Below, piece by piece: positions 1 through 11,713 of a DNA stretch of 64,000 nt. Each line of letters starts with the position of its first letter. The stretch's first letter is position 1. The DNA is taken from contig JAJQJQ010000007.1 in assembly GCA_028622995.1 (NCBI GenBank), forward strand, positions 5,828,001 to 5,892,000. The letters run 5' to 3'. Source of the stretch: Panagrolaimus kolymaensis. Lineage: Eukaryota; Nematoda; Chromadorea; Rhabditida; Panagrolaimidae. The notes beneath the pieces are model-generated. The model was not told the DNA's origin, made no database searches, and saw only the letters and a list, made by a program, of their open reading frames with translations. A program made the translations under genes and the position numbers.

Positions 1-977
1 GTCAAAAAGGCATTAACTCATTTCTCTGGCCACAAGAATCTCTTCCATTTGCTGAAAGTGGTATGGTTCCTGATATCATTTTCAATCCTCACGGTTTTCC
101 ATCTCGTATGACAATTGGTATGATGATCGAATCAATGGCTGGTAAAGCAGCTGCAATGCATGGAGAATACTACGATGCTTCACCATTTGTTTTCAAGTTT
201 GCTTTTAGTGCTTTTTAAACCTTTAATCAGTAAATCTTTTAGTGAAAATCAGACAGCAATTGATCATTTTGGTAAATTATTACAAAAAGCTGGCTATAAT
301 TATCATGGCGAAGAAACTTTATATTCAGGTGTTACCGGCTGTGAAATGAAAGTTCAAATTTTCTTTGGAATTGTTTATTATCAAAGACTTCGACACATGA
401 TTGCTGACAAATTTCAAGTATGTTTCAATTATTGTTACATAACATTATTACTAATTTTAAGCCTTTTTTAGGTACGTGGCTTGGGACCCGTTGATCCTGC
501 AACACTTCAACCCGTCAAAGGCCGCAAAAAAGGCGGTGGTATTCGTTTTGGAGAAATGGAACGTGATTCATTGATTGCTCATGGAGCTGCATTTTGTCTC
601 AAAGTGAGTTATTTTGCACTTTCATTGTTTTTAATGCCGCTGCAACCATTATTATCTTGTCTTTTTTTTCTCCATGACGATTTTAAACTTCTTTTTTTTA
701 GGATCGGCTTCTTATTTCATCTGATGTTGATAAGTGTAAAGTTTGTGCTGGCTGTGGTTCAATTCTTTCAATTATTCGAACTATTACTGAGAAAAAACCA
801 AAAAGAAGTAGATTTGATGATGGTCGAGAAGATCAATGTACTATATGTTCTAACACAAAGGAAAACCCGAATCCAACAATTCATGCTTTGGAAGTTCCTC
901 GTGTCTTTTGTTACCTTGCAGCTGAGTTAGCTGCTATGAATATTCGTATTACAATTAGGCCATCAGCTCCTATTTAG
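1..977 (+). CDS. RNA polymerase I second-largest subunit (RPA2/RPA135), 3' end
   Basis: This is the C-terminal part of the Pol I subunit that forms half of the catalytic cleft for rRNA synthesis in the nucleolus. The reading enters the window open, so the 5' part lies outside. Conserved RPB2-family blocks follow in order: [60 protein letters not shown]-terminal zinc-binding pair follows (CKVCAGCG then CTIC), and the chain ends near [10 protein letters not shown]. The [20 protein letters not shown] linker and the C-terminal cysteine pattern fit Pol I rather than Pol II. Three short introns lie near 199-241, 419-472 and 604-702. The first has two usable acceptors; the later one keeps the protein closest to the family. 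The stop is at 975-977, with AATAAA-like signals soon after. Confidence 0.93.
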
Positions 978-1070
978 ATTTCATTCTTTACTATGTTTTG
1001 TTGTATTTTTGTTGATTTTTTCGATTGTTGTTGATTTTTTATATTTTAAATAAAACTTAATAAAAAAAAC

Positions 1071-1128
1071 GAGAGTGTAGAATAATAGCTAATGAGGAAA
1101 TCTTGCCATTTTGAAGGTTTATAAGTAT
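1071..1128. repeat. Dispersed short repeat, copy 1
   Basis: It shares two blocks with 42296-42369: GAGAGTGTAG at the start, then TTGCCATTTTGA followed by TTTATAAGTAT at the end. The middle differs in sequence and length. Each copy lies just downstream of a gene or gene relic on the same strand. Family unknown. Confidence 0.5.
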
Positions 1129-1379
1129 GAAACTTTCAGAATACGGTAATTTTGGGTTAATTAACGATTTTAAATGTGTTTTCAAGCACTTATGTTTGCA
1201 ATATTAAGGGTTTGTTGATGCCATCTGATGTCGAATATGGTAAAAAAAATGAGAAATTTTTTTTAGCAAAAAGTCCTCGGTTCAAATTTGACCGGCCGCT
1301 TAGTCTGAGAAAACCGGATCCTAAGATCGGGTTTTTCCAGTGTTCTGATTTATCCAAGATATTTAAGGTAAACACTCGG

Positions 1380-1640
1380 TTCAGTAAACACCAGCTGTAG
1401 GTTTGCGGCAACCTCATAGTTAACATTACAACTACGAATAAGTGGGACGTTACCATTTCCGAAGAATTGGCTAACAGTGAACCACAAACACTGTGAGAAA
1501 TTCAAATTCTTTAGAATTTCTCTTAACTTTTTATTCGTTGTTGGAGCCAGCCGGGGAGTACCGATTGCAGTTTACAATCGTTCGCCACAGCACCTGGCGA
1601 CCACTCATATTTTTAATTCAAAAGAAAAGAAAGAGATTTT
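1380..1640. other. Cluster of perfect small stem-loops, possible structured RNA
   Basis: Four perfect inverted repeats lie within 260 bp: AGGTT/AACCT (1399-1414), ACAGTG/CACTGT (1474-1494), GAGAAATTC/GAATTTCTC (1495-1522) and CGATTG/CAATCG (1562-1580). The last is enclosed by GAGT/ACTC. The local GC content is above that of the flanks. I could not match it to tRNA, snRNA, SL RNA or a clear snoRNA box pattern. The strand is undetermined. Confidence 0.35.
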
Positions 1641-2001
1641 TTTTATTCAACTTCTTTGTTGTTTTTGCGTACAATTTTGTTTGTGAAAGTTAGATTCCTC
1701 GGTGGTGTTTAATAAATTTTTCTAAATGAATAAAGTTTGTAAGAATTTTAATGTTGTTTTAATTATTGAATTCGCATGGTTCTAGTAATCTTGCAAGATG
1801 AATGCCCATCAATTCGATCGAAAGTTTGATAAAGTAACGGAATTTTATTAATCATAAACTTTATCACCGCCTTAGTCGATCATCTCATTATAACATGGGC
1901 ATAATTTCCTTTTCATTGACCGAGAAAAAAATGAATCGATTCAGCCGATCCGTATTCATGGATCAACTTTTACTTTCATCCTTCCTTCATAGTTAAATAA
2001 A

Positions 2002-2301
2002 ATGAAACTATTCTTTTTAATTTTTGTTGATTTTGTTCATTGTCAACAGTTTGTTAATCTTTTTCCTGGCCTTGCCCTTCCTCGGCTTCAACCTCCACAA
2101 CAACCTTCACCTCCTGTAAAACGAAAAGGACATCCACCAAATATGAAACTTCACCACTATCGATGTAAGCTAAAAAATGCTTATTTATTCATTTTAGCTA
2201 AGATGATTTCCGTTTGTAAGTTTATCCATTTTATGCCGGTTGCTGCGGATGATTCCCACAAATCCAAGTTAAGATTTACAAATAATTTATTGAAAATGTA
2301 A
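2002..2301 (+). CDS. Putative small secreted protein
   Basis: A 99-residue frame opens with a typical signal peptide (MKLFFLIFVDFVHCQQ) followed by a proline-rich stretch and a basic segment containing PVKRKGHPP. There is no cysteine framework or known domain, and no family is recognised. A possible 33-bp intron (2165-2197, GTAAGC to TTTTAG) is a multiple of three, so the frame stays open whether or not it is removed; 33 bp would be short for this genome. An AATAAA-like signal follows the stop. The gene converges on the phosphopantetheinyl transferase gene with about 20 bp between stop codons. The dibasic KRK could be a processing site, but this is inference. Transcript evidence would settle it. 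Confidence 0.45.
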   Translation: MKLFFLIFVDFVHCQQFVNLFPGLALPRLQPPQQPSPPVKRKGHPPNMKLHHYRCKLKNAYLFILAKMISVCKFIHFMPVAADDSHKSKLRFTNNLLKM

Positions 2302-2321
2302 AAAAACGAAATAAAAACAAT

Positions 2322-3439
2322 CTAAAAATTTTTGCGCAGTTTTTGTTGAAAATTTTCAAATTCTTCCGCTGCATCATTTGGAAGAGGATTGAGCACGGTG
2401 GCACCATGGAGAAGAAATTCGAATCCAACTTGAGAAAAGAATAATTTAGCATCAGGATCTTGAATAAACATGCAAGTTTTAGGAAGCTTCTTTTCACGAC
2501 AAACAGCAATTGCATGAGTTTTATCAACGAAGGATTCTTCAAACACCCATTGATCTTGTAATTTTCCATCTGCAAGTACTGTAGTTGAAGTTAAAAAGCA
2601 TCCTTGTTTATAACGATCATTAGGATCAATGCGGAAATCATAACGGCTTAAATCATTGACAATTCCTTCACCAGTTGCTTTGAGAACCGCTTCTTTTAGA
2701 CACCAATATCGATAAAACATTGTCATTTTCATTGCTTCTGTTGCTTGTCCACGCATTTGACGAAGTTCTTCAGCTGATGCGGATTTTGCCATGGAATTGA
2801 TGTATTCATCCGCAGTTTTATTATTTCGTGAAATATCGAGACGCATAACATCAACTCCAACTTTTTCAGAACAGCTTGAAGAAAATACTGTGTAATCACC
2901 CTAAAAATTCATTTTTTGACAAATGAAATCAAAAGTATCATAAAAAATTTACTTGATGAGAAACATTTAAACCAAACGTTTCACCTTCAGGTTTAATGAG
3001 ATATGGTTTTCCTTTTTCAGTTCGAGCAAATTCAATTTCATGCCATGGCACATTGGTAAACTAAAACAAACAAACAAAAAGTTAAATTGATATTACCGTA
3101 GTATGGAAGAAGAATAAATTTACTCGTTTAGAAATTTGTCGGAGAAATAATCGACCAGCCAAGCAAGCAAGTGAATCATCTTTGTATCGAAAAGACATAA
3201 CTTTATCATAATCTTCTTGAGTAACACATTGAACAGCTTTGCGGAAATAAAGTTCAATCTAAAAAAAGTGTAAAGTAAAATACTAATGTAATTATAAAAC
3301 TAACATGGTCATCTTCGAAAGCTTTTTGAAGGTTAAATGCAAACCGATTGCATTTACATTTAGGATTGATATTTCTAAAAATGAATAAATATTATTTGTG
3401 GCGACAAAATCAAAAAAAGAAAACTTACGTCGAAGCCAT
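2322..3439 (-). CDS. 4'-phosphopantetheinyl transferase (AASDHPPT-like)
   Basis: The family transfers the phosphopantetheine arm from CoA to acyl and aminoacyl carrier proteins in the cytosol. Five exons join exactly in frame to 300 aa, close to the 309 aa of the human enzyme. Visible family blocks are RFAFNL near the N terminus, AGRLFLRQIS, GKPYLIKP, LNVSHQGDYTV, the magnesium-site motif VGVDVMRLD, and FYRYWCLKEAVLKATGEG, where W-C-L-K-E matches the WALKE signature. The start at 3439 was chosen for length and because it lies at the human-like distance from RFAF. The frame is open upstream to 3694, where an acceptor (TTTCTTTTAG) precedes it, so an 85-residue longer form cannot be excluded. 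RPB11 lies 515 bp upstream on the same strand. Confidence 0.92.
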
Positions 3440-3786
3440 TCTCAATGGTTGAAGAAAATTTGATATCAAGAATAAGTTTTTTGTTTCACCAAATTTACTG
3501 CCAGCGTTTAGAGGAGACAAAAATGAAACTCCTTTTGAGAATGTGCAGTGTCCACGTTTTATTGAGAGATGGCGAAGAGCGATTACAATTCTTCGTTCAC
3601 ATGCGATCCCCGAAATCATACGTTTGTGTGTCGCTGAATGAAAGAAAGGCACTGTCAGAGTAAATTCCTCTTTTTGATTGTCACTTATTTGCAAATTCTA
3701 AAAGAAAGAAAAATATTAAATTCAATATTGATTAGCTGCTAATTTTTAAGTAAAACACAATGGAATACATCAATATTTAAAAAACG

Positions 3787-3930
3787 GAAGATGACCAAGA
3801 AATTGTTCCATATGAAATACAAACACAATGAAATAAACATACGGTTTTATTTGAAACAAGTATAAACAAATAAAAAACGAACAAAATGTATGGAATTATT
3901 TTTTTCTCTTCTTGTGCTTTTCTCCTTCAG
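3787..3930. repeat. Segmental duplicate of the B9D1/eL19 3'-end junction
   Basis: About 145 bp nearly identical to 11566-11713. It carries the last B9D1 codons (including the YEIQTQ-stop end), the convergent intergenic spacer, and the start of the eL19 tail in reverse. Differences are scattered substitutions plus a few small indels. At this site it codes for nothing and sits between RPB11 and the transferase gene. Confidence 0.9.
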
Positions 3931-3953
3931 GTTCTATGGACATCTTTGAAATA

Positions 3954-4409
3954 TTAATATTGGTTACGAGGTTCAACACAAGCCTGAAAATATACATATG
4001 TAAGTATGGAATCAATAAAGAAAGTAACTATAAACTTACTTTAAAGCCTTCTTCTATTGCAGTTAATTCTTGATGAATTTGATTTATAGCTTCAGTTAGA
4101 GCATCCGCAGGAGTAATTTGACCATCGGTTTGAATTCGAAGCAAGAATAAATGTTCAAGAGGATGGGGATTTCGATATCCAGCAAAGAGAACGTTTCTAT
4201 TCGTTAACAACTGGCTAAAACAAAACATATAATAAATATTGAAGCTACGAGTAAAAAAAAACTTACTGTTTCAAAAGGTTTCCAAGTGTGTGATCTTCTT
4301 TGTTGAATTTAAAGATGGTAGCATTTGGAACTTTGGTATCTTTTTCAATTTCGATCTTCCGATCACCTTCGAAGAGAAGAAATGATTCAAATGCTGCTGG
4401 TGCGTTCAT
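3954..4409 (-). CDS. rpb-11: RNA polymerase II subunit RPB11
   Basis: This small alpha-like subunit pairs with RPB3 to seed Pol II assembly. Three exons (4267-4409, 4040-4214, 3954-3983) give exactly 115 aa, against 117 in human. The N terminus [20 protein letters not shown], the block [25 protein letters not shown] and the C-terminal LTAIEEGFK match the family throughout. An upstream in-frame ATG exists at 4484, but the family N terminus begins at 4409. The gene is divergent from the LIM-homeobox gene, with about 870 bp between the start codons. Confidence 0.96.
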
Positions 4410-5280
4410 AGCAGGAGGCTGGCTGTTTTCAGGATTAAAATTAAAAAAAGATACAAGCTTGAAAATAAAAATTTCAAAAGACAAATTCTTTATTTGATGA
4501 TTGCCTTTTTTGAAAAAATGGAAAGATTGAGTTGAACGCTAAACTAAAAAATGCGCGCTTGTTTGTTCGTTTCAAGATGCATTAACCCTTTCAAATGACT
4601 GATGATAACTATGTTGTTAGAAATGGAAAAAATCGTAACTTTTTACTGTAAAATAATTTTATGAGATTCTTTTTTTATTTATTTGTTGTGGAAGTGATCT
4701 TTAGATTTTTATGCTTTACGGTACTTAACATTTTTTTTACTTCTCGAATTGTTGAAACACTATTGAAGAGCAGCAGCGTCAACAACAAAATAGTAGACAA
4801 GGAGAGAAACCTTCCAAGTGTAAGAAAATAAAAAGAAGAAGCAGCTTCACCTCTCAAATGTGTCATCAATGGCAGCAAAAATTTCATCTTAAAATCCATG
4901 AAAGATTTTTCTTGTCGTCTGTCAACATTCGCACTCTGACATTTTTTTCTTCGCCTTTCAGTTTTTATTTCAATTCAGTTATTTCAAAAATGGAAGAAAT
5001 AAAGAAAAGGGGTGGAGTCACCTCTTTTGTTTGGCACACTTTCAACCAACTCCTCTCATCAAACTCCATCTTTAAGCTTACATAGTAATATAAAAAAAAA
5101 CTACGGTAACGGCGGCTTCGATTTGGATTATGCCAAATATCAACGGAAGGAGGCAATAATAAGAGAAAGCCTTCAAACAGAAAAAATAAAACGGAAGTGT
5201 TCTTCTTCCATTCCCTCCCTCTTTTTGTTGTTGGTGGCATTGGGACTTTCTCCTTCTTCTTTTTTTACCATTCATTGTCC
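4410..5280. promoter_or_regulatory. Divergent intergenic region between RPB11 and the LIM-homeobox gene
   Basis: About 870 bp between two opposing start codons. It contains T-rich tracts and no coding signal I trust; frames here lack splice context. It must hold the 5' ends and promoters of both genes, but I see no specific element. Confidence 0.5.
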
Positions 5281-8200
5281 ATGGAATCATCTTCTGTAAT
5301 TTCTGCAGCAAGTGGATCATCATCGTCTTCGATGGAAACAACGGCTTCAATTCATTTTGGTAAATCTTTTCTATCCATAATTTTTAAGCCTTTAGAAATT
5401 AGAAACAACTATTTTAATTTTTTTAATTGTTAGAAGGCAGCCGCTTTTAGAAGATTAAGAAAAAAATAATAATTAAAAAAAGGGAGTTATGTAGTAGTTA
5501 ATTTTGGATATTTTAGATGATCCCACTTCACAAATTGTTAGATTAAAATTAAATGAACAAATATGCCATACTTGTGGCTTTGAAATTCATGATAGGTTAG
5601 TTTTTTATTATTACTTCGGCTTATAAAAAATTTGGACATAAATATTTTTAGATATCTTTTACGAGTTATAAATAATTATTATCATGAATCATGTTTGCGA
5701 TGTGCTTCATGCGAAAAATCCCTTACTCCATCTAATACATGTTTTGTAAAAGAAAATCAAGTTTTTTGTAAAGATGATCATATGAAGTAAGCTTTTCTTT
5801 TTATATTGGTTGTTATTAGAAAAACGATTGATATTCAGTCATCTTTGTTGTTTCTCTTACTCCTTATAAACTTAAACTTAAAAAAAAGCGATTCAAAAGG
5901 AAAATTAAACTTTTTTAAATGGAATAGTTTGTTTCAAATAAGCCTTTCTTCGATATTTGGATCAGGCTAATAGCGGGAAATATCTAATCATAAATTTGGG
6001 TTTCAAATCTGTAATACAGTAGCCACTTGATATAATCAGAATCGCTCTTTCTAATTCTGATTTTAAAAGTTCGAGGACGAATTAAAAATGGAAGCGATTC
6101 CTTAAATAAAATCTTTTAAAACTTTTTGGTTGATAGAATCCAAGACATGTTTCAATTGCCTGTTTTTTTATTTTGTCTATTTTGTATGGACTAAAAGACG
6201 ACATATTTTGGCTCAAAATGTCAAATGAATTTACATGGCATCAAAAACCTTAACACTTTATTCTCTCATTATCATTGTCATCGACCTTCTTTAATTCATA
6301 CAAAGAATATAAGTCAAAAATGAATCCTTATAATTTTTGTTTTATTTATTTATTCCTTCTTTCTCATTCATAATATTTTTGTTAACAGGATTTAGCACAT
6401 CTTTTTATTCTTCGAACTTCCTTTTAGATGGAAGTGTTTTTCTTTGAATGATTTTTTTTGCGGCTCAAACATACATAATAATATAATCTTTCTTAACCTT
6501 TTTACTCTTCGAATCGTCTGCTTTTTACTACGTCAAAAAAAAAGTTGTTTATTATTTTTTATTCGAGTCAAAAAATTTCATAGCTCATTTTTATGTTTTG
6601 ATTTCATTGATGAAGAAGAAGCCATTTAAAAAATTCATTTTTCCGGTTTTAAAAGTTTTTAATCCTAAAACATTTGAAAGAAAAAAGTGCATTCAAAAGA
6701 ATCTCTGCACCCTCTCACAAATATTTTTACGTCATCATTGTTGGTGAAATAATATTTTTTTCGATCTTTATCATCATTCATCACCTTGAAGCTGCTTTAA
6801 TCCGAAGAATTAGCAAAGAAAGGGTTTTTTTTTTGAAAAAGCAGAAGCAAAAAAAAAATGACGATGAAAAAAAGAAAGAAGAACGAATTGCGATTGAGAG
6901 AAGTGCGCAATCTTGGGTTTCTTCTTCATTCTGCTTTTTTTGCTTCTCTTCATAGCGTGCCTAAGGCCACTTTTTTTTTGTTTGAACAAGTAAACACTTC
7001 ATTCAAACACAATAACACAACTCAAAAACTTAGGTTTAAAAAAATACAGTATCTCTCTATTTTTTTATTTGGTACTTATTAGAGCAGCAGAAGTCTCAAT
7101 GACAGGAAAGAAAAAAAACATCCAAAAATTACGTAAGAGATTAATCAAGCGAGGAGTCAGCCAGTCATGGCACGGTCAAGAAAGGATAATAATTTTTATT
7201 ACATCTATCCATCTTAGTCTTGAGAGATACTAAATAAAAAAAATCACTTCTCAATGACAGATTTTTATGAAGCAAAAAATGGAAAGGAAGGATGAGTGTC
7301 GCGCGATTGACACTTTTTTTTTGCTCCCGACAAGGTCATGAGCTTCTTTTGGATGAATTGCGCGGAAATAGTGTGGTTATTGAATCCCCTTCACATACTA
7401 AATGACAGACTTATATTTCGATGGTTTTTAATAATAACTAATCGGAAGAAAGAAAACGAGTAAGCAGCTTCTGCAACAACAACATCACTGTCGCCGCAGC
7501 GGCTGAAATTTTGATTTTTATTAGGATAAAAAGCAGCCAGCTTTTCAAAAAAAAAAAATTCAAAAAGGTGATCCGATCTTTGTTTGGATGTTTTTTTTCA
7601 TCTTTGCTAATTAGAATAAATATTAGGTTTAAGACATTAAAAGCCTAATAGAATTTGCGTTTTAAAAATAATAGAAATTATTACGATTTTCCTTTTCACA
7701 AAAAAACGGATAACCTTTATTGTTTCAAAAGATTTGGTTTATTTTGTATTTTTTAACTAAAAAATTTGATTCTTTAACTTAATTTTTCTTACACTTTCAT
7801 GAAAAAATCATTGGCGCCATTATGTCGCTCGCTATTCCCTATAATTATTATTATAAGCTATCATAAAGGATTATTATTACCAAAAAAAAAAACACGCAAA
7901 AAAGCATTTAACATTTTTTCTTCTTCTAAGGTTTCTTTCTTCTCTTTACTTGTTTTTTGATTACTCACAAAATATCCCAAGAATTTGCATATACGACTTT
8001 GGTTCGACTGCTTGCTTTTAAAAGTCGTAAAAAAGGGAAAGCATTTAAAAAAAGCAAACGATTACGGTAGCAAGCAGCTCTTACATGCTTTTTTATTTTC
8101 ATTCTTTCAAATGTGTCAAGAAATAAAAATTTTGAAGGTGCCATACTTTGCTTGCTTACTTTACTTGCTCTTCGTTTTTCAATTCTTTGTTTACACAATT

Positions 8201-10170
8201 TTGCGCCATTGCGTTGTTTTATATATTTAAATAAGAAATCTCGAAAGCAAAAGTGAAGAAGCATCTTTTTTATTTTATTTTTTTTTGCTGATGCTAAAAT
8301 CTTCTGCCTTTTTTTGGTAACATAAATTTTATTTTGTTTAACCAAAGAATATGTTCTTGGGTTTTTTATTTTGCCTTGAGGGTTAAAAAAAAGAAACGAA
8401 GATATCAGAATTCATTTTTTTTTTTCGGGGGCACCTGCAGAGAGAAAAGAAGAAGCCTTACAATTAGAGCCAACAACAACAGTGACATGATGATGAAGCA
8501 ATTAAAAGGAAAGATAAAAGTGATTGGCAGAAAATAGGAGTCATAAAAGGAACAAAAAAAAATTTAGCGGAACTAAAGAAGGCATTACTAAGAAATTAAT
8601 TTTGTGACAAAATTGAAGAGAAATAACAATTAAATGGAAGAAAAAAAACATTATGTTTGATTTCTGAAAAAATGGTACTGTATCTATTGTTGGTCTCTGA
8701 TTTTTTTAATTTACTCAAATTTTGTTTCATCACTAACAAAAAAAATATATGCATCTTCAATATTATGATCTTCCTCTACTTCTTTCACCCTCTTATCTCG
8801 ATTGTTAATTTCGGCTAATCTTGCTTTGATCCAAGCATTTTTTACACTAAACTACACTCATCACATTTGTGCCCACTTGTGACTATTGCCTTTCCGATTA
8901 CTTTATTTCAGCTGCGCAATATTCTTTTTTTTATTGTTGTTCTAAAACATCTGCTCACTATTTTCCTATGCTTATAAAATTGTAACATTACTTAGTTCTC
9001 ACTTTTTTTTTACAATTCCAAAGTTATGAAATTCTCTGATTTCAGCTTCTTTGTTCCAAAATGTTCAAGATGTTTATTGCCATTGCGAGCGAATGATTTG
9101 GTTCAACGTAGCCGACAACACACTTATCATTCCTCTTGTTTTCATTGCATTTATTGTGGAAAACATTTAAAACCAGGCGATGAATATTTTTGTATTGATT
9201 CACAAATAATTTGTCAAAATGATTATAATTTTATGATTCAAAATGGTCAATTACCACAACCACCACTTCCACATGGAATGATGCATCCTCTTCTTCAAGA
9301 GCAACAGCAGCTATCAGGTAATTTTTCTTTTTATAAAAAGTTGTCTGCTTTTTTTTAAACCACAAATTTTTCAAAATATTTTACATATTACAAAGTTTTT
9401 AGATTTCCCTTTTCCTCATCCTCCTCCACATCCACTGCCACCATTTTTCCCCGAACTTGATCCTCATCATCGTCGTCGAAATAATTCAAACAAAAAACCA
9501 CCAAAACGACCTCGAACTATTTTAAATAGTTCCCAACGAAAAGCATTTAAAATTGCATTTGAAAAAGGTTCAAAACCAACTAAAAAAGTTCGAGAGCAAT
9601 TAGCAAGTGAAACTGGACTTTCTGTAAGAGTTGTACAAGTTTGGTTTCAAAATCAACGAGCTAAGGTTTGTTTGTAGTTTTTTGAAAGTTGAGAGATGAA
9701 ACAAAAGTTGAAAGCTTTTTAGATAAAGAAAATAGAAAGAAAGCAAGGAAAATTGCATAACTCAAATTCGGATCCATCAGCGCCAGGAAGTGAAACAAAT
9801 GGTTTATCACCCGATTGTAAATCAGATGATATCAAATCTCCGTTATCTTTAAAATCAGATGATGGTAAGCTAGCTTTAGTCACACATTCACATTTTTTTA
9901 TCAAAACATCATCAATTCCAAACTTTGGGTATAAAAAACCAAAATGGAAATATTGTAGCCACTCTTTTTTAAACATATCATTCATTTATTCTACCTTCCC
10001 TAATTTTAGATTCCGACGATTTTGATGACATTATTGTTGATTCTGGCCGATCATCTGCTACCATTCAACGCCAAAATTCTTCATCCTCATTTTTCTCGAC
10101 AGATATGCCCGAAAAAGATCCCATGGATAAACTTTATCATATGCATTCAACTTATTTTGCATTCGCTTAA
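5281..10170 (+). CDS. lim-6: LIM-homeodomain transcription factor, LMX1/LIM-6 type
   Basis: Seven exons (5281-5359, 5517-5595, 5652-5786, 9046-9317, 9403-9665, 9723-9864, 10010-10170) join in frame to 376 aa. LIM domain 1 spans exons 2-3 (CHTCGFEI through FCKDDH). LIM domain 2 is in exon 4 ([24 protein letters not shown]). The homeodomain in exons 5-6 opens with [15 protein letters not shown] and contains recognition-helix residues [17 protein letters not shown]. The TILxxxQRxAF and SxPxxxVREQLA spacing is that of LMX1. LIM-homeodomain factors specify neuron identity in the nucleus. A serine-rich N terminus and acidic DSDDFDD tail flank the domains. Intron 3 is 3.26 kb, far longer than any other in the window. 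The start is the first Met of exon 1 that fits the LIM frame; an extra 5' exon is possible. The symbol is inferred from the family. Confidence 0.93.
5787..9045 (+). promoter_or_regulatory. 3.26-kb intron of the LIM-homeobox gene
   Basis: It lies between the two LIM-domain exons. It holds only A/T-rich sequence with short open frames on both strands that match nothing. Large introns in neuronal homeobox genes often carry enhancers, which is inference here. No repeat family or RNA gene was recognised. Confidence 0.5.
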
Positions 10171-10691
10171 CTTTTTATTTATTAATATTACCTAAGCATT
10201 TTTATGTATGTACCTTTTATTGAAAACAAATAATCCTCCTTTATGATAAAATGCTAGTCAAAATATTTGATAATAATAATAACTGCTATGTGTAAAAATA
10301 ATAATGTGCAATTTTTGTGTAAAAAGTTTTTTTTTAAAATAAATTTAAACGTCGAAGGTTTTTTAAAAGAGCAACATAAACTGCTTAGAATTACATTTGC
10401 AAAACAGAAACGAATCAAAAATAATGCTGTAAATAAATTTTTAGGCTTTTTAATAAAACACTTTCACAACATTAAAAAAACTGACCATCAATAAACTCCT
10501 TCTTCCCTTTCATTCCTCTTTTTCTTGTTGGTCAACGCCTTTTTTTTTTGCTTGAAAGATTTTCCAAAAGCGTATGTTGTTGTTGTCACCTTGGAAACGC
10601 AACTTTGAAGCTGCTTTACTTTCCCCGTTATACAAGGATCCATTTTTGCAATCGTCTCCAAAAAAAATTAAATTTGTCGCAAATAAATACT
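10171..10691. other. Intergenic, LIM-homeobox gene to B9D1
   Basis: About 520 bp of A/T-rich sequence, with AATAAA-like signals after the LIM-homeobox stop. No coding feature was recognised. Confidence 0.6.
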
Positions 10692-11610
10692 ATGCAGCCA
10701 CAGCGACCGGGTCCATCTTCAGCTAATTCTTCAACTTCACCAAAATCAAAATTTTTAATGATGGTTACAGGTGAAATATCTGTGGCAGAGATGACTTCGA
10801 TTAATACAATATATTGTAAATATTTTTATGTTTATGGTTCGGATTGGAGATTTATTGGTGGAATTAAAGAAGGTGTAAGTTCAACATCATCAAAAGGAAT
10901 TCATCATAAAATAGCTTTAAACACTCCAATAGAAGCAACCTTTTCTTCAACAAATCCTTTTAAATGGCCCCAAATTGTTTTGGCTTGTTATGGGCCTGAT
11001 ACATTTGGAAATGATGTTATTCGAGGATATGGTTCAACTTTTTTACCAACAGTTCCTGGAAGGTAAGCAGCAATAAATTTCGATGCTAATTCAATCGACA
11101 AAATTTTAGGACAGAAAGAAAGGTAGCAGTGTTTGTTCCTGAAGCATCAACTACAATGCATAAAATTCTCGGATTTTTTACTGGACGAAGAGCAGAATTT
11201 GTTGATCCAAGGATTGTTGCAAGTTCTGAAGGACGCGAAGGTTCGTATTATTTGTATGTCTCATTTGCTTCGATGATTTATAAACTCTCTTTACAGTGAC
11301 AAGAGTTAGCACTCAAGGAATCATAACCATTTCATTTAATACCGTGCAAAAAGATATGAAAAGGTATGGATTCGATGTCATACCACAAACCCTTGCAAGA
11401 GTATCAGATTTTCCAATGCCCATTTTCAATGATGAAGAAAGGCCACGAAGACTTTCAAAAACTCATAGCGAAATACAAAAGACAGAGGAAAGTGAAACAA
11501 TCAAAGATGAATCTATAGAGCCAGTAGCTTCTCCAGATGTAACATCTCCAACTCCAATACAGGAAGAAGATGATCAAGAAATTGCTCCATATGAAATACA
11601 AACACAATGA
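10692..11610 (+). CDS. B9 domain-containing protein 1 (MKS complex, MKSR-1)
   Basis: B9D1 is a ciliary transition-zone protein of the Meckel-Gruber (MKS) complex that gates entry to the cilium. Three exons give about 271 aa. The B9 domain spans roughly residues 18-205: FLMMVTGEI, YCKYFYVYGSDW, TNPFKWPQIVLACYGPD, FGNDVIRGYGS, VFVPEAS, GRRAEFVDP, EGREVTRVSTQGI, KDMKRYGFD. These match B9D1 rather than B9D2 or MKS1. The C terminus carries about 65 extra acidic, Ser/Thr/Pro-rich residues beyond the domain. The start at 10692 fits the family; upstream ATGs add no family sequence. The stop lies only 68 bp from the eL19 stop on the opposite strand. That junction is duplicated at 3787-3930. Confidence 0.93.
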
Positions 11611-11713
11611 AATAAATAAATATACTGTTTTATTTGAAACAAGCATAAACAAATAACAAACGAACGAAAGGTGTGGAATTATTTTTTGCTCTTCTTAGGC
11701 TTTTCTCCTTCAG
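11566..11713. repeat. Source copy of the B9D1/eL19 junction duplication
   Basis: This copy is in functional context: the end of B9D1 on + and the end of eL19 on -. It is about 98% covered by, and highly similar to, 3787-3930. The functional setting makes this the likely original. Confidence 0.85.

Larger units (their letters stand above)
978..2001. other. Intergenic region with inverted repeats
   Basis: No convincing gene. It contains one copy of a dispersed repeat (1071-1128), an imperfect palindrome with GATC arms at 1310-1336, and a cluster of small hairpins at 1399-1580. Short open frames on both strands here have no splice context and no recognisable protein. Confidence 0.6.

Noticed and set aside
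1270..1300. tRNA T-arm-like GGTTCAAAT sequence
   Set aside because: No acceptor stem, D arm or anticodon arm at the right distances.
3440..3694. 85-residue N-terminal extension of the phosphopantetheinyl transferase
   Set aside because: Open and preceded by an acceptor, but the start at 3439 gives the family length and N terminus; kept only as an alternative.
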